From SVTX01 sp045632305 (GTDB lineage Bacteria; Bacillota; Clostridia; Oscillospirales; CAG-272), in assembly GCA_045632305.1 (NCBI GenBank), contig JAZQWL010000035.1, positions 1 through 56,950 of the forward strand: a stretch of DNA of 56,950 bases, given 5' to 3'. The notes beneath the pieces are model-generated. The model searched no databases. It saw only the letters and a program-made list of their open reading frames with translations, and was not told the DNA's origin. Below are positions 42,274 through 50,303 of this stretch, in pieces; positions within the stretch are counted from its first letter, which is position 1; each line of letters starts with the position of its first letter. The position numbers and the translations under genes were made by a program.

Positions 42274-44079
42274 ATGAACCTTAAAAAAGCAATTGCTCTT
42301 ATTTTGTCCGTGATCTTCGTTGCTGCCTGTGCTCTAACAGCTGCATCCGCTGCAGAATACAGAGTAGGCGGCACAAAGGGAACTACGGGAATTTCCGATT
42401 CCTATGCCAACAGTATTTATTATAAGAATTTCCAGAAGGTACAGCTGACGGGTGACGGCAGAATCGATACCGTTGCTATCGCGCTGTCTCAGATCGGATA
42501 TATGGAAGGTAATAACGACTCGCAGTTTGCGGGAACTTATGCCGGAAGCACAAACTATACCGAGTTCAACAGAAACTTCGGTGACTACGGTATTGGTTAC
42601 GGCGGTTCTGCATATGCTTGGTGCGCTTCATTCGTTTCTTTCGCGCTTTATCAGGCGGGAACACATGATTATAATAAGCTTTCCGACTGGGCAAGAAATC
42701 ATACCGATGATTCCAACTACATCTGGCGTGAAATAAGCTGCATTCAGTGGCTCAATCAGCTTGACCGTCACGGCTATTTCAAGAAGTCCCAGCAGTACGG
42801 CGGAAGCTATAAGCCCCAGACGGGTGACCTTATATTCTTCGGTGATTCTGCTACAACCTCCAGCCACATAGGTCTTGTTGTTTATTGCGATGGCTCTACA
42901 GTTTATACCGTTGAGGGTAATACAAGCCAGGCGGCAGGACTTAATACAAACGGCGGCGGTGTTTACTACAAGAGCTATGCGCTGTCCAATTCTAGAATCC
43001 GCGGCTACGGTGTGCTTCCTTATAAGACGAATGCGAACGCCATCAAGCCCGACTATTCCTGTAAGAATCCTACAACAGGTCTTTACGTAAATACAAACTA
43101 TCAGAACGCGGGTGTTCAGATACAGACTTACCGCGATGCTGCATGTACAAGCAAGGGTCCCAAGATGGAGACCAACGTAATGTTTGAGGCGATCGAATTC
43201 GTTTCCGAAAACGTTGCAAAGTGTGTATATTTCCGTTCCAACGGAACTACGTACGCTCCCTATGAATGCTACGTTAAGTTCGACGGTAGCGCAAAGCTCG
43301 TTCAGGCGACGTCCTACGGCGGCAAGTACCAGGAGCCCTCTACAGATCCTACGGATCCCCCCGTTGTTGATCCCTCCCTTAATACGTTCGTTCCCGCGGC
43401 AAGCGGTAACCAGTACGTAGCTCACGCGATTACGAATTATACTGTAAACGGCGAGGCAAAGGGAACTGCTACAAAGGATTTTGACGTTGATTACGAGGAC
43501 AGAATCGGTCTTACAGGTTGGGCCGGCTTTGAACAGAGTATCAAAAACTCCGGTTACTACTTTGACGGTGATAAGGATAATATCCGTTGGAATTCTAATT
43601 TTGTCGGCTCTGCCGATGCCACGATTCAGGCGCAGGGCGGCTCTAAGGCAAAGACATTTAATTTCAACGTTGACGTTGATCTTGCTCCCGAAGGCGAGCA
43701 TACGGTAACGTTTATCCTCAAGCTTAATGACGGAACTTACGTAATTCTTGATACACTCACGTTCACGTCTACAAAGACAGAAGATCCCACAGAAGCTCCT
43801 ACAACGGAAGCTCCCACTGAAGAACCTACGGAAGCACCTACAACAGAAGCTCCTACAACAGAAGCTACTACCGAAGCTTCCACAGAGGAGCCCACAACAG
43901 AAGCTCCTACAACAGAAGCTCCTACTGAAGCTCCCACAAGCGAGCCCGAGGCAAACGTTCCCACTACGGGTACAAATACAGACGCAAGAGGATGCGGCTC
44001 GACGATTGGCGGCGTTTCCGCAATTGTCGTAGCGGTTGCTACTACCTGCGCGATTTTCAGAAAAAAGAGAAGAAGATAA
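42274..44079 (+). CDS. Secreted CHAP-domain cell-wall hydrolase
   Basis: 601 residues. Signal peptide 1-27 (KKAIALILSVIFVAACALTA). The CHAP domain (about 62-250) has the nucleophile Cys117 in YAWCASFVSFAL and His198 in SSHIGLVVY, so it probably cuts peptidoglycan peptide bonds. A Pro-rich linker, a ~120-residue beta region and a long TEAPTTEAPTEEP low-complexity stretch (about 505-560) follow, then the tail RGCGSTIGG, a hydrophobic span and RKKRRR, similar to the amidase at 39055. ATG 42274 has GGAGGT upstream. The low-complexity stretch should span the wall, displaying the enzyme outside. Confidence 0.88.
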   Translation: MNLKKAIALILSVIFVAACALTAASAAEYRVGGTKGTTGISDSYANSIYYKNFQKVQLTGDGRIDTVAIALSQIGYMEGNNDSQFAGTYAGSTNYTEFNRNFGDYGIGYGGSAYAWCASFVSFALYQAGTHDYNKLSDWARNHTDDSNYIWREISCIQWLNQLDRHGYFKKSQQYGGSYKPQTGDLIFFGDSATTSSHIGLVVYCDGSTVYTVEGNTSQAAGLNTNGGGVYYKSYALSNSRIRGYGVLPYKTNANAIKPDYSCKNPTTGLYVNTNYQNAGVQIQTYRDAACTSKGPKMETNVMFEAIEFVSENVAKCVYFRSNGTTYAPYECYVKFDGSAKLVQATSYGGKYQEPSTDPTDPPVVDPSLNTFVPAASGNQYVAHAITNYTVNGEAKGTATKDFDVDYEDRIGLTGWAGFEQSIKNSGYYFDGDKDNIRWNSNFVGSADATIQAQGGSKAKTFNFNVDVDLAPEGEHTVTFILKLNDGTYVILDTLTFTSTKTEDPTEAPTTEAPTEEPTEAPTTEAPTTEATTEASTEEPTTEAPTTEAPTEAPTSEPEANVPTTGTNTDARGCGSTIGGVSAIVVAVATTCAIFRKKRRR

Positions 44080-44091
44080 TTGAATAAAGAT

Positions 44092-44121
44092 AAAACCGTT
44101 GCGGCGAGCCGCAACGGTTTT
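44092..44121. terminator. Bidirectional terminator
   Basis: A long perfect palindrome, AAAACCGTTGCGG around CGAG, between the CHAP gene and the convergent spo0A. Confidence 0.9.
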
Positions 44122-44124
44122 TGT

Positions 44125-44925
44125 TTATATGTTAAATTGGAGTCTTAAATTGTCCGCGATCATTGCGATAAATTCGGAATTTGTGGGCTTGCCGCGGTTG
44201 TTCTGTATCGTGTAGCCGAAATAGGAGTTGAGTGTATCAACGTCGCCACGATCCCATGCTACCTCGATGGCATGACGGATGGCACGCTCAACACGGCTTG
44301 TGGTTGTCTGATATTTCTTCGCAACCGTGGGATAGAGAACCTTTGTGACGGAGTTAATAACGTCGCCGTCGTTTATCGCCATAATAATTGCAAAGCGGAG
44401 ATACTGATAGCCCTTGATGTGCGCGGGAACACCGATCTCGTGAATTATTCTTGTGACCTGTGTTTCGATTGCGGAAGACATGTCCCCTTCGTTTGTGCGC
44501 TTGACAATGGTAAGGGAAGAGGAGTCCTTCACCTTTTCGCGGGACTTGATAAATCCGTCGAGAAGGTCGGCTAAGTTTCTGTAATTTATGGGCTTTATAA
44601 GGCACATATCCGCGCCCGCATTCATCGACTGAACGAAAATGCTTTGTGCGGGGGTGGGGGATGTCATGATGATAATGGGCGGCTTGTCGGGAGAATAAGA
44701 CATTTTTACCGCCTGCTTTATGAGCGATAATCCGTCAACCTTTGTAAGCCATACGTCGACAATTATTACATCGGGGCGACTTCTCTCGATTTTTATGAGC
44801 GCTTCCTCGCCATTCTCCGCCTCCTCGACAAATCTTACTCCCGCAGTGCGGGTAAGATACTCCTTCATAGCCGATCTCTGCTTGGCATCGTCCTCGGCTA
44901 TGAGTATTTTGGTGTTATAATCCAT
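44125..44925 (-). CDS. spo0A: Sporulation master regulator Spo0A
   Basis: 266 residues. The receiver domain has ILIAEDDAKQ, phospho-acceptor Asp57 in VIIVDVWLTK, and CLIKPINYRN with the conserved Lys. The C-terminal effector domain is typical: TRIIHEIGVPAHIKGYQYLR, VTKVLYPTVAKKY and SRVERAIRHAIEVAWDRGD (recognition helix). Phosphorylated Spo0A starts sporulation. ATG 44925 has GGAGG 8 bp upstream; the TTG at 44940 lies inside that site. The usual IMPxLDG after the phospho-acceptor is changed to WLTKVDG. The promoter region carries four copies of an ATTACCAA-like element. spoIVB is not adjacent. Confidence 0.93.
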   Translation of the reverse strand: MDYNTKILIAEDDAKQRSAMKEYLTRTAGVRFVEEAENGEEALIKIERSRPDVIIVDVWLTKVDGLSLIKQAVKMSYSPDKPPIIIMTSPTPAQSIFVQSMNAGADMCLIKPINYRNLADLLDGFIKSREKVKDSSSLTIVKRTNEGDMSSAIETQVTRIIHEIGVPAHIKGYQYLRFAIIMAINDGDVINSVTKVLYPTVAKKYQTTTSRVERAIRHAIEVAWDRGDVDTLNSYFGYTIQNNRGKPTNSEFIAMIADNLRLQFNI

Positions 44926-44970
44926 TTGTTTTTCCTCCAATATTCTTTTTTCTTTGTTTTTTGTAATTAT

Positions 44971-45070
44971 ATTATACCATAAATTTCCAAAAATGCAATA
45001 GAATTACCAAAAATTACCAATTAGAGAAATAAACAAAGTTTGCCGGCAAAAATTGGTAATTTTTGCCAAT
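44971..45070 (-). promoter_or_regulatory. spo0A promoter with clustered half-sites
   Basis: On the minus strand, TTGCAT, a 16-bp spacer and TATAAT (44976-44971). Upstream lie ATTACCAA at 45003-45010 and again at 45013-45020, spaced one helical turn apart, then TTGGTAAT (45053-45060) and TTGCCAAT (45063-45070). The right pair is an inverted copy of the left pair. This looks like a regulator-binding cluster; the regulator is not identified. Confidence 0.55.
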
Positions 45071-45098
45071 TTGATGAATACAGGCATTTTTTATAAAT

Positions 45099-45130
45099 AA
45101 AACGGTCGGGACGAACGTCCCGACCGTTTT
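45099..45130. terminator. Terminator after the Lys-rich protein gene
   Basis: AAAACGGTCGGGACG and its perfect complement (45099-45113/45116-45130). It overlaps the stop of the minus-strand gene at 45129 and has T-runs on both strands. Confidence 0.85.
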
Positions 45131-45371
45131 ATTTCGGCTTGCGCTTGGCGAATTTTGTCTTTTTGATCTTTTTGATCTTTTTGAGCTTCCAAAAGCCCGT
45201 TTTCTTATCGAATTTAGCGCATTTTTTATATTTTTTGTATTGCTTTTTCTGATATGAATAGTAAAGCTTTTTGAGTAATTTTCCTATTTTGCGGCAAAGC
45301 TTCGCCGCGTTTTCAATTTTTGTGCCCGACGTGTTTTCTTCGGGGTCGCGGCGGCGTGATCTCTTTGCCAT
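45129..45371 (-). CDS. Small Lys-rich protein
   Basis: 80 residues, about one third lysine, ending IKKIKKTKFAKRKPK. GGAG lies 6 bp before the ATG, and the gene starts 14 bp after the uridine phosphorylase stop, ending at a strong terminator, so translation is likely. No family is recognised. The composition suggests nucleic-acid or spore/DNA binding. Confidence 0.55.
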   Translation of the reverse strand: MAKRSRRRDPEENTSGTKIENAAKLCRKIGKLLKKLYYSYQKKQYKKYKKCAKFDKKTGFWKLKKIKKIKKTKFAKRKPK

Positions 45372-45385
45372 GGGTTACTCCTTTG

Positions 45386-46162
45386 TTACTTTTTGTCCTT
45401 TTCGATGAGTATCTTGAGCGCGTCTATGCAAACGAGGATTGCGCGTTCGGTATCGTGACATTCGTCGAGACCGCCCTCGAGGTTTGCGTTTGCTCTCTCC
45501 TGATTCCAGACGGTTGCGAAAACAGAGCCGCAGCGGAGACCGAGGTAGGATGCAACTGTGAAGAGTGCGCCCGATTCCATTTCACTTGAGAGAACTCCGA
45601 GGCGCTTCCATGCCTCCCACTGGTAGAGAAGCTTTTCGCTTGTGGGCATTCTCGAAGGAGAGTGCTGACCGTAGAAGGAGTCCTTTGCCTGAACTACGCC
45701 TACGTGGTAGTTGTAGGGGGATTTTTCAGCCGCGGACGTGAGGGCGAAGAGCACCTCGTGGTTAGCAACTGCGGGGAATTCAATGGGGGCGTACTCGACT
45801 GAAGTGCCGTCCTGACGAACTGCGCCCGATGCGATAACAACGTCACCTGCTCGAACCTTTGTGGAGATACCGCCGCACGTGCCTACGCGAATGAACGTAT
45901 CAGCGCCGCAAGCAGCAAGCTCTTCCATGGCGATAGCCGCGGAAGGAGAACCAATACCCGTTGAGCAAACCGTGATCTTCTCACCGAGAAGGTAGCCCTC
46001 CCAGATATTGTATTCTCGGTTGGATGAAACGTGGCGGGGAGAATCGAGAAAGCTCGCGATCTTTTCAACTCGACCGGGGTCACCGGGAACGATACAGTAT
46101 TTTCCTACTTCACCGGGACAAAGATTTATGTGATATTGCTTGTTTTTCATTAACTTTGACAT
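45386..46162 (-). CDS. udp: Uridine phosphorylase family protein
   Basis: 258 residues. IVPGDPGRVEKIASFLD (phosphate-binding loop), VCSTGIGSPSAAIAMEEL, FIRVGTCGGIS, and EMESGALFTVASYLGL (ribose-binding Met/Glu) align closely, by memory, with E. coli Udp. YGQHSPSR keeps the Gln-x3-Arg arrangement used for uracil recognition. It would cleave uridine to uracil and ribose-1-phosphate. ATG 46162 has GGAGG 5 bp upstream; the longer frame from 46183 would include that site. A purine-nucleoside phosphorylase role is the alternative. Confidence 0.85.
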   Translation of the reverse strand: MSKLMKNKQYHINLCPGEVGKYCIVPGDPGRVEKIASFLDSPRHVSSNREYNIWEGYLLGEKITVCSTGIGSPSAAIAMEELAACGADTFIRVGTCGGISTKVRAGDVVIASGAVRQDGTSVEYAPIEFPAVANHEVLFALTSAAEKSPYNYHVGVVQAKDSFYGQHSPSRMPTSEKLLYQWEAWKRLGVLSSEMESGALFTVASYLGLRCGSVFATVWNQERANANLEGGLDECHDTERAILVCIDALKILIEKDKK

Positions 46163-46357
46163 AATTTCCTCCGAATATACCAAGAATTTATTTTCTATAC
46201 ATTTAATTCTATCATATTTTTATCAAAATTTCAATACCTTGGGCAAAAACAAATTGTTCAAATAAACAAAAAATATGCAATATACAAGAAAATTCCAAGA
46301 TTTAGACCGCTTTTTTTACGCAGAATAATATTGAAAATTCAATTCGAGGTGTGTAAA

Positions 46358-47344
46358 ATGAGTATTATCAAATTAGCGTCCGCATTTGTCGGAAGCGCGA
46401 ACACGGTCGGCAGAAAAGAATTTGAGGGCCCGCTCGGCGACAAATTCGATTCGCACTGTGACGACGATTATTTCGGGCAGAAGACCTTTGAGGAGGCGGA
46501 GAGTCAAATGCAAAAGAAGGTTTTTGACGCTGCTATCAAGAAATGCGGACTGAACAATCAGGACATTGGAGCGATCTTTGCGGGAGATCTTCAGAATCAG
46601 TGCGCAGCGTCCTCATACGGACTTGTCGGCGCGGGAGTTCCTTTTTTCGGAATTTACGGAGCATGCTCGACCTCTGCGGAGGGAATTATGCTCGCTTCGG
46701 TGATGACAAGCTACGGTCTTTACGGTAAATGCATGGCGGTAACGTCTTCACACAACAGCGCGGCTGAGCGACAGTACAGAAATCCGCTTGAATACGGAGG
46801 TCAGCGTGCGCCTACCGCACAGTGGACTGTGACGGGAGCGGCGGCATTCGTTATCGGTGACGCAGACTCAGGAAACGTTAAAATTGTCGAGGGCTTACCC
46901 GGGCGTGTGGTTGACAAGGGAATTAATGACGCGGCAAATATGGGGGCGGCTATGGCGCCTGCGGTATGCGATACGCTTTGCAGATATTTTAAGGAAAGCG
47001 GTATGAGTCCTGTGGATTTTGACATGATACTGACGGGGGATCTGGGGCATGAGGGAAGCAAGATACTTTCGGAGCTTATGATGTGCGAGGGGTATGAGCT
47101 ATCGAATCATAATGATTGCGGCAAGTTGATATATTCGACCGACGATCAGGACACACATTCGGGCGGCTCGGGCTGTGGTTGCGCCGCGTCTGTCCTGTCG
47201 GCTCATATTCTGCCCGAAATGGAGAGGGCGAGCATCAGAAATATGCTTTTTATCGCGACGGGGGCGATGATGAGCCCCGATAGTATCAAGCAGGGACAGA
47301 GTATTCCGTCTATCGCGCATCTTTTGCGCTTTGAATCGAGGTGA
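46358..47344 (+). CDS. spoVAD: Stage V sporulation protein AD
   Basis: 328 residues, thiolase-like fold. LASAFVGSANTVGR, AGDLQNQCAASSYGL, YGACSTSAEG and DTHSGGSGCGCAASVL match SpoVAD, which binds dipicolinic acid and helps load it into the spore. ATG 46358 has GAGGTG upstream; the frame from 46331 lacks a site. spoVAE follows 4 bp later. spoVAC, usually upstream, is not in the window, where the oppositely oriented udp occupies that place. Confidence 0.93.
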   Translation: MSIIKLASAFVGSANTVGRKEFEGPLGDKFDSHCDDDYFGQKTFEEAESQMQKKVFDAAIKKCGLNNQDIGAIFAGDLQNQCAASSYGLVGAGVPFFGIYGACSTSAEGIMLASVMTSYGLYGKCMAVTSSHNSAAERQYRNPLEYGGQRAPTAQWTVTGAAAFVIGDADSGNVKIVEGLPGRVVDKGINDAANMGAAMAPAVCDTLCRYFKESGMSPVDFDMILTGDLGHEGSKILSELMMCEGYELSNHNDCGKLIYSTDDQDTHSGGSGCGCAASVLSAHILPEMERASIRNMLFIATGAMMSPDSIKQGQSIPSIAHLLRFESR

Positions 47345-47348
47345 AAAC

Positions 47349-47711
47349 ATGTTTATGGATATTTTGAAGGCGGCGCTTGTCGGCGGCGTTTTATGTGCTA
47401 TCGCGCAGGTGTTTATAGATAAGACCGCCCTGACGCCCGCAAGGATACTTGTGCTTTACGTCGTTTCGGGCGTTGTTCTCGGTGCGCTCGGAATATACGC
47501 GCATATAGTGGAATTCGCAGGTGCGGGCGCGACTTTACCTCTTACGGGATTTGGATATATCGTGTCGGAGGGAGTAAGGAAGGCGGTTGACGAGAAGGGG
47601 GTTCTCGGTATTTTTACGGGGACACTTACCGCCGCGGCGGGAGGAACGTGCGCGGCGTTGGTCTTCGGTTCTCTTGCGGCTTTGATCTTTAGAAGTCGTC
47701 GCCGCGAGTGA
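47349..47711 (+). CDS. spoVAE: Stage V sporulation protein AE
   Basis: 120 residues, membrane protein with about four helices (4-22, 31-50, 57-78 and 92-116). KAALVGGVLCAIAQVFIDKT and LPLTGFGYIVSEGVRKA match the SpoVAE (AEb) family, part of the dipicolinic-acid channel. ATG 47349 has GAGGTG 6 bp upstream and almost overlaps spoVAD. Convergent with sigK. Confidence 0.9.
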   Translation: MFMDILKAALVGGVLCAIAQVFIDKTALTPARILVLYVVSGVVLGALGIYAHIVEFAGAGATLPLTGFGYIVSEGVRKAVDEKGVLGIFTGTLTAAAGGTCAALVFGSLAALIFRSRRRE

Positions 47712-47729
47712 TATTTAAATGAAAAAAAT

Positions 47730-48431
47730 TTACGGCTCTTCGATGTGCATAGCGTCGCGGAGCTTCTGTATCGCACTTTTTTCAATTCGGCTGACATACG
47801 AGCGGGAGATCTTCAGTGTTTCCGAGATCTCTCTCTGTGTCAGCTCGTCTTGTCCGTAAAGTCCGAATCTGAGTATAAGTATCTGCCGTTCCCGTTCGGT
47901 AAGGGCGTGGTTTATGTAATACAGCGCGCGCTCGGACATGATCTTTCGGTCAATTTTTTCGGTCATGTCCTCGTCGCAGCATATTACGTCAATATACGTC
48001 AGAGGATTTCCGTCGCGATCAACGTCTATCGTTTCATTTATTGATACCTGATTTGCGTTCTTCTTTTCGGCTCTGAAGTTCATAAGTATTTCGTTCTGAA
48101 TACATTTTCCTGCGTATGTCGCGAATTTTGCGCCGTTCGTGTGGTCAAAGCTGTCCACCGCTTTTATAAGTCCGATAGTTCCGATAGATATGAGGTCTTC
48201 CTGATTTTTGCTTGTGGAATAATACTTTTTTACTATGTGCGCAACAAGACGAAGGTTGTGGAGTATGAGCTTTTGCCGTGCCTGCTCACTCCTCTCGTCC
48301 TTCATTTTTACAAAGAGGGAATATTCTTCCTCCTGCGACAGTATCTTTGGAAAGCTCGTATGATCCCCGATGCTCAGGGAAGGGTGGATCATTTTTGATA
48401 TAAGGGTTACTAAAAATTGGAAGATCAGCAT
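47730..48431 (-). CDS. sigK: Sporulation sigma factor SigK
   Basis: 233 residues. A short hydrophobic N-terminal leader (LIFQFLVTLISK) resembles the pro-sequence of pro-SigK. Region 2 has NLRLVAHIVKKYY and DLISIGTIGLIKAVDSFD; region 4 has LTERERQILILRFGL and QREISETLKISRSYVSRIEKSA. SigK drives late mother-cell genes. The gene is continuous, with no skin-like element. AAAGGAG precedes the ATG. It is convergent with spoVAE, placing three sporulation functions together. Confidence 0.92.
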   Translation of the reverse strand: MLIFQFLVTLISKMIHPSLSIGDHTSFPKILSQEEEYSLFVKMKDERSEQARQKLILHNLRLVAHIVKKYYSTSKNQEDLISIGTIGLIKAVDSFDHTNGAKFATYAGKCIQNEILMNFRAEKKNANQVSINETIDVDRDGNPLTYIDVICCDEDMTEKIDRKIMSERALYYINHALTERERQILILRFGLYGQDELTQREISETLKISRSYVSRIEKSAIQKLRDAMHIEEP

Positions 48432-48537
48432 AAAACTCCTTTCGTGTCTTCGGCTTATTTGTTTGTGTAATACTATGTTTTATCTGCATGTACATATAGC
48501 ACGGGATTTAAAAATTTCGCTCAGTTTTATTTTTGTG

Positions 48538-48566
48538 TTGACGAATCGGGTCGAATATGTTATAAT
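48538..48566 (+). promoter_or_regulatory. Promoter of cysE
   Basis: TTGACG (48538-48543), a 17-bp spacer and TATAAT (48561-48566). The ~110-nt leader before cysE shows no T-box or SAM-riboswitch features that I can recognise. Confidence 0.8.
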
Positions 48567-48678
48567 TATTATATATTGCTTAATTTTGTATGAGGCGGAA
48601 AGTGAATTTTGATATTTGGGTTTTCGTCCGCATATCATATAATGTTAAAATCCAAAATGATGAATCGGAGGTGGAAAA

Positions 48679-49386
48679 ATGCAGGGCACTTATGAAAAAA
48701 AGCGAGGCGCACGTATTGAAGATCTCATAAGAACCTTAAAAGAGGAGATAAGATCGGACATTGACGCCGTAAAGACACGAGATCCCGCGGCGAAGAGTGA
48801 TATTGAGATCATGCTTCTTTATTCGGGTGTTCACGCAATATTGGCGTACCGCGTAGCCCACAAGCTCTATTTGTCCGAGCATTATTTTACCGCAAGAGCA
48901 ATAAGCCAGATGGCGCGTCATCTCACGGGCATTGAGATTCACCCTGGAGCTGAAATAGGTAAGGGACTTTTTATTGACCACGGTATGGGCGTGGTGATCG
49001 GTGAGACTACTGTCATTGGTGATAACTGTACGCTTTATCAGGGAGTTACTCTTGGAGGTACGGGTAAGGATACGGGTAAGCGACATCCTACGCTCCGCAA
49101 CAACGTAATGGTTGGCGCAGGTGCGAAGATCCTCGGCCCTATCGTTATTGAGGACAATTGCAAGGTTGCGGCTAATGCGGTGGTGCTCAAGGAGATCCCC
49201 GAGAACAGTACCGCAGTCGGTATTCCCGCGAAGGTAGTGCGACGAGACGGACGACGCGTTGACGATCTTGACCAGGTAAATATCCCCGACCCCGTAGCAA
49301 GTGAAATTTTAGAGATACGAGCAAAGCTCGACGCTCTTTCTGCCGAGCTTCAGCAACTGAAAAACAGCAAAAAATCTTCAAAATAA
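48679..49386 (+). CDS. cysE: Serine O-acetyltransferase
   Basis: 235 residues, hexapeptide-repeat enzyme that makes O-acetylserine for cysteine synthesis. GVHAILAYRVAHKLY is the N-terminal helix, and the left-handed beta-helix includes GIEIHPGAEIGKGLFIDHG (His of the active site), VIGETTVIGDNC and YQGVTLGGTGKDTGKRHP. A C-terminal coiled helix (EILEIRAKLDALSAELQQL) follows. GGAGG lies 6 bp before ATG. No cysK is adjacent. Confidence 0.93.
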   Translation: MQGTYEKKRGARIEDLIRTLKEEIRSDIDAVKTRDPAAKSDIEIMLLYSGVHAILAYRVAHKLYLSEHYFTARAISQMARHLTGIEIHPGAEIGKGLFIDHGMGVVIGETTVIGDNCTLYQGVTLGGTGKDTGKRHPTLRNNVMVGAGAKILGPIVIEDNCKVAANAVVLKEIPENSTAVGIPAKVVRRDGRRVDDLDQVNIPDPVASEILEIRAKLDALSAELQQLKNSKKSSK

Positions 49387-49406
49387 GACGTAGGCGGTGT
49401 AGCATT

Positions 49407-50288
49407 ATGAATTACTTACTTTATAATCCTAAAGCGAACAACAGTCGAAACGATATAAATATTATTGATAAATCCACGGGTGAGTATAAGCTTGAAAAGG
49501 TGAGTCTGCTCACGATCGACATGCCCTCTTTTCTTGATGGACTGACTCCGGATGATAAGATATATATTTGCGGTGGAGACGGCACGCTCAACAAGTTTGC
49601 AAACAATACGTACGGATTCGAATTTCCTTGCCCCGTATACCTTATCGGTGGAGGAACGGGAAATGACTTTTTGCACGACATAGGCGCGATCATGGGTAAG
49701 CCCGTAGATATTCGCGAGTACATAAAGGACCTTCCCGTTGTTATTATCAGCGGAAGGGAAACGCGTTTTATTAACGGTATTGGATACGGTCTTGACGGCG
49801 AGGTCTGTGAGGAGGCCGACAGAATCAAGGAGCGTTCAAACAAGAAGATCAATTATACCGCCATTGCCATACAGATGGTTATGGGCAAATACAAGCGTCC
49901 CCGCGCGACGGTTACGTATAACGGCAAGACCAAGGAATTTAAGGATATGTGGATCGCGTCTGCGATGAAGGGAAGATATTACGGCGGCGGAATGATGGTC
50001 GCTCCCACTCAGGACAGACGAAGCGGAATGATAACCGCGTCCATGTTCCACGGTGGCAGCAAGCTGAAGGCGTTGATGGTGTTCCCGAAGATCTATACCG
50101 GAAGACATATCGAGCATAAGGATATGATCGAGTTCGACACGGTTGAGGAAATGACGGTTTCATTTGACAGACCCTGCGCGCTTCAGATCGACGGCGATAC
50201 TGTGAGCGGTGTTCTTTCCTATACGGTAAGAACGGCTAAGAAGCATGAGGAATATATTAATTCGAAAAAGGCAGATACTCTTGTATAA
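49407..50288 (+). CDS. Diacylglycerol/lipid kinase family protein
   Basis: 293 residues. The catalytic loop ICGGDGTLNKFAN (about 54-66) and LIGGGTGNDF (about 78-87) define the DagK/YegS-type lipid kinase family, which phosphorylates diacylglycerol or related lipids using ATP. NGIGYGLDGEVCEEAD and a C-terminal beta domain complete it. It begins 21 bp after cysE and is followed by the ThrE-like gene, in one co-directional run. The substrate is not known. Confidence 0.88.
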   Translation: MNYLLYNPKANNSRNDINIIDKSTGEYKLEKVSLLTIDMPSFLDGLTPDDKIYICGGDGTLNKFANNTYGFEFPCPVYLIGGGTGNDFLHDIGAIMGKPVDIREYIKDLPVVIISGRETRFINGIGYGLDGEVCEEADRIKERSNKKINYTAIAIQMVMGKYKRPRATVTYNGKTKEFKDMWIASAMKGRYYGGGMMVAPTQDRRSGMITASMFHGGSKLKALMVFPKIYTGRHIEHKDMIEFDTVEEMTVSFDRPCALQIDGDTVSGVLSYTVRTAKKHEEYINSKKADTLV

Positions 50289-50303
50289 GACGAATTAAAA
50301 TTT

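Noticed and set aside
43748..44032. ORFs in other frames over the Thr/Glu/Pro-rich part of the CHAP gene
   Set aside because: They arise from the low-complexity repeat of the true frame.
46250..46270. Rex operator upstream of udp/spoVAD
   Set aside because: TTGTT and AACAA are present as an inverted pair, but the spacing is 6 rather than 8 bp and the inner bases do not match the Rex consensus.
47730..48431. skin-like interruption of sigK
   Set aside because: The frame is continuous from the leader to region 4.
48566..48678. T-box leader of cysE
   Set aside because: No specifier-loop, T-box (TGGNACC) sequence or terminator in the 110-nt leader.
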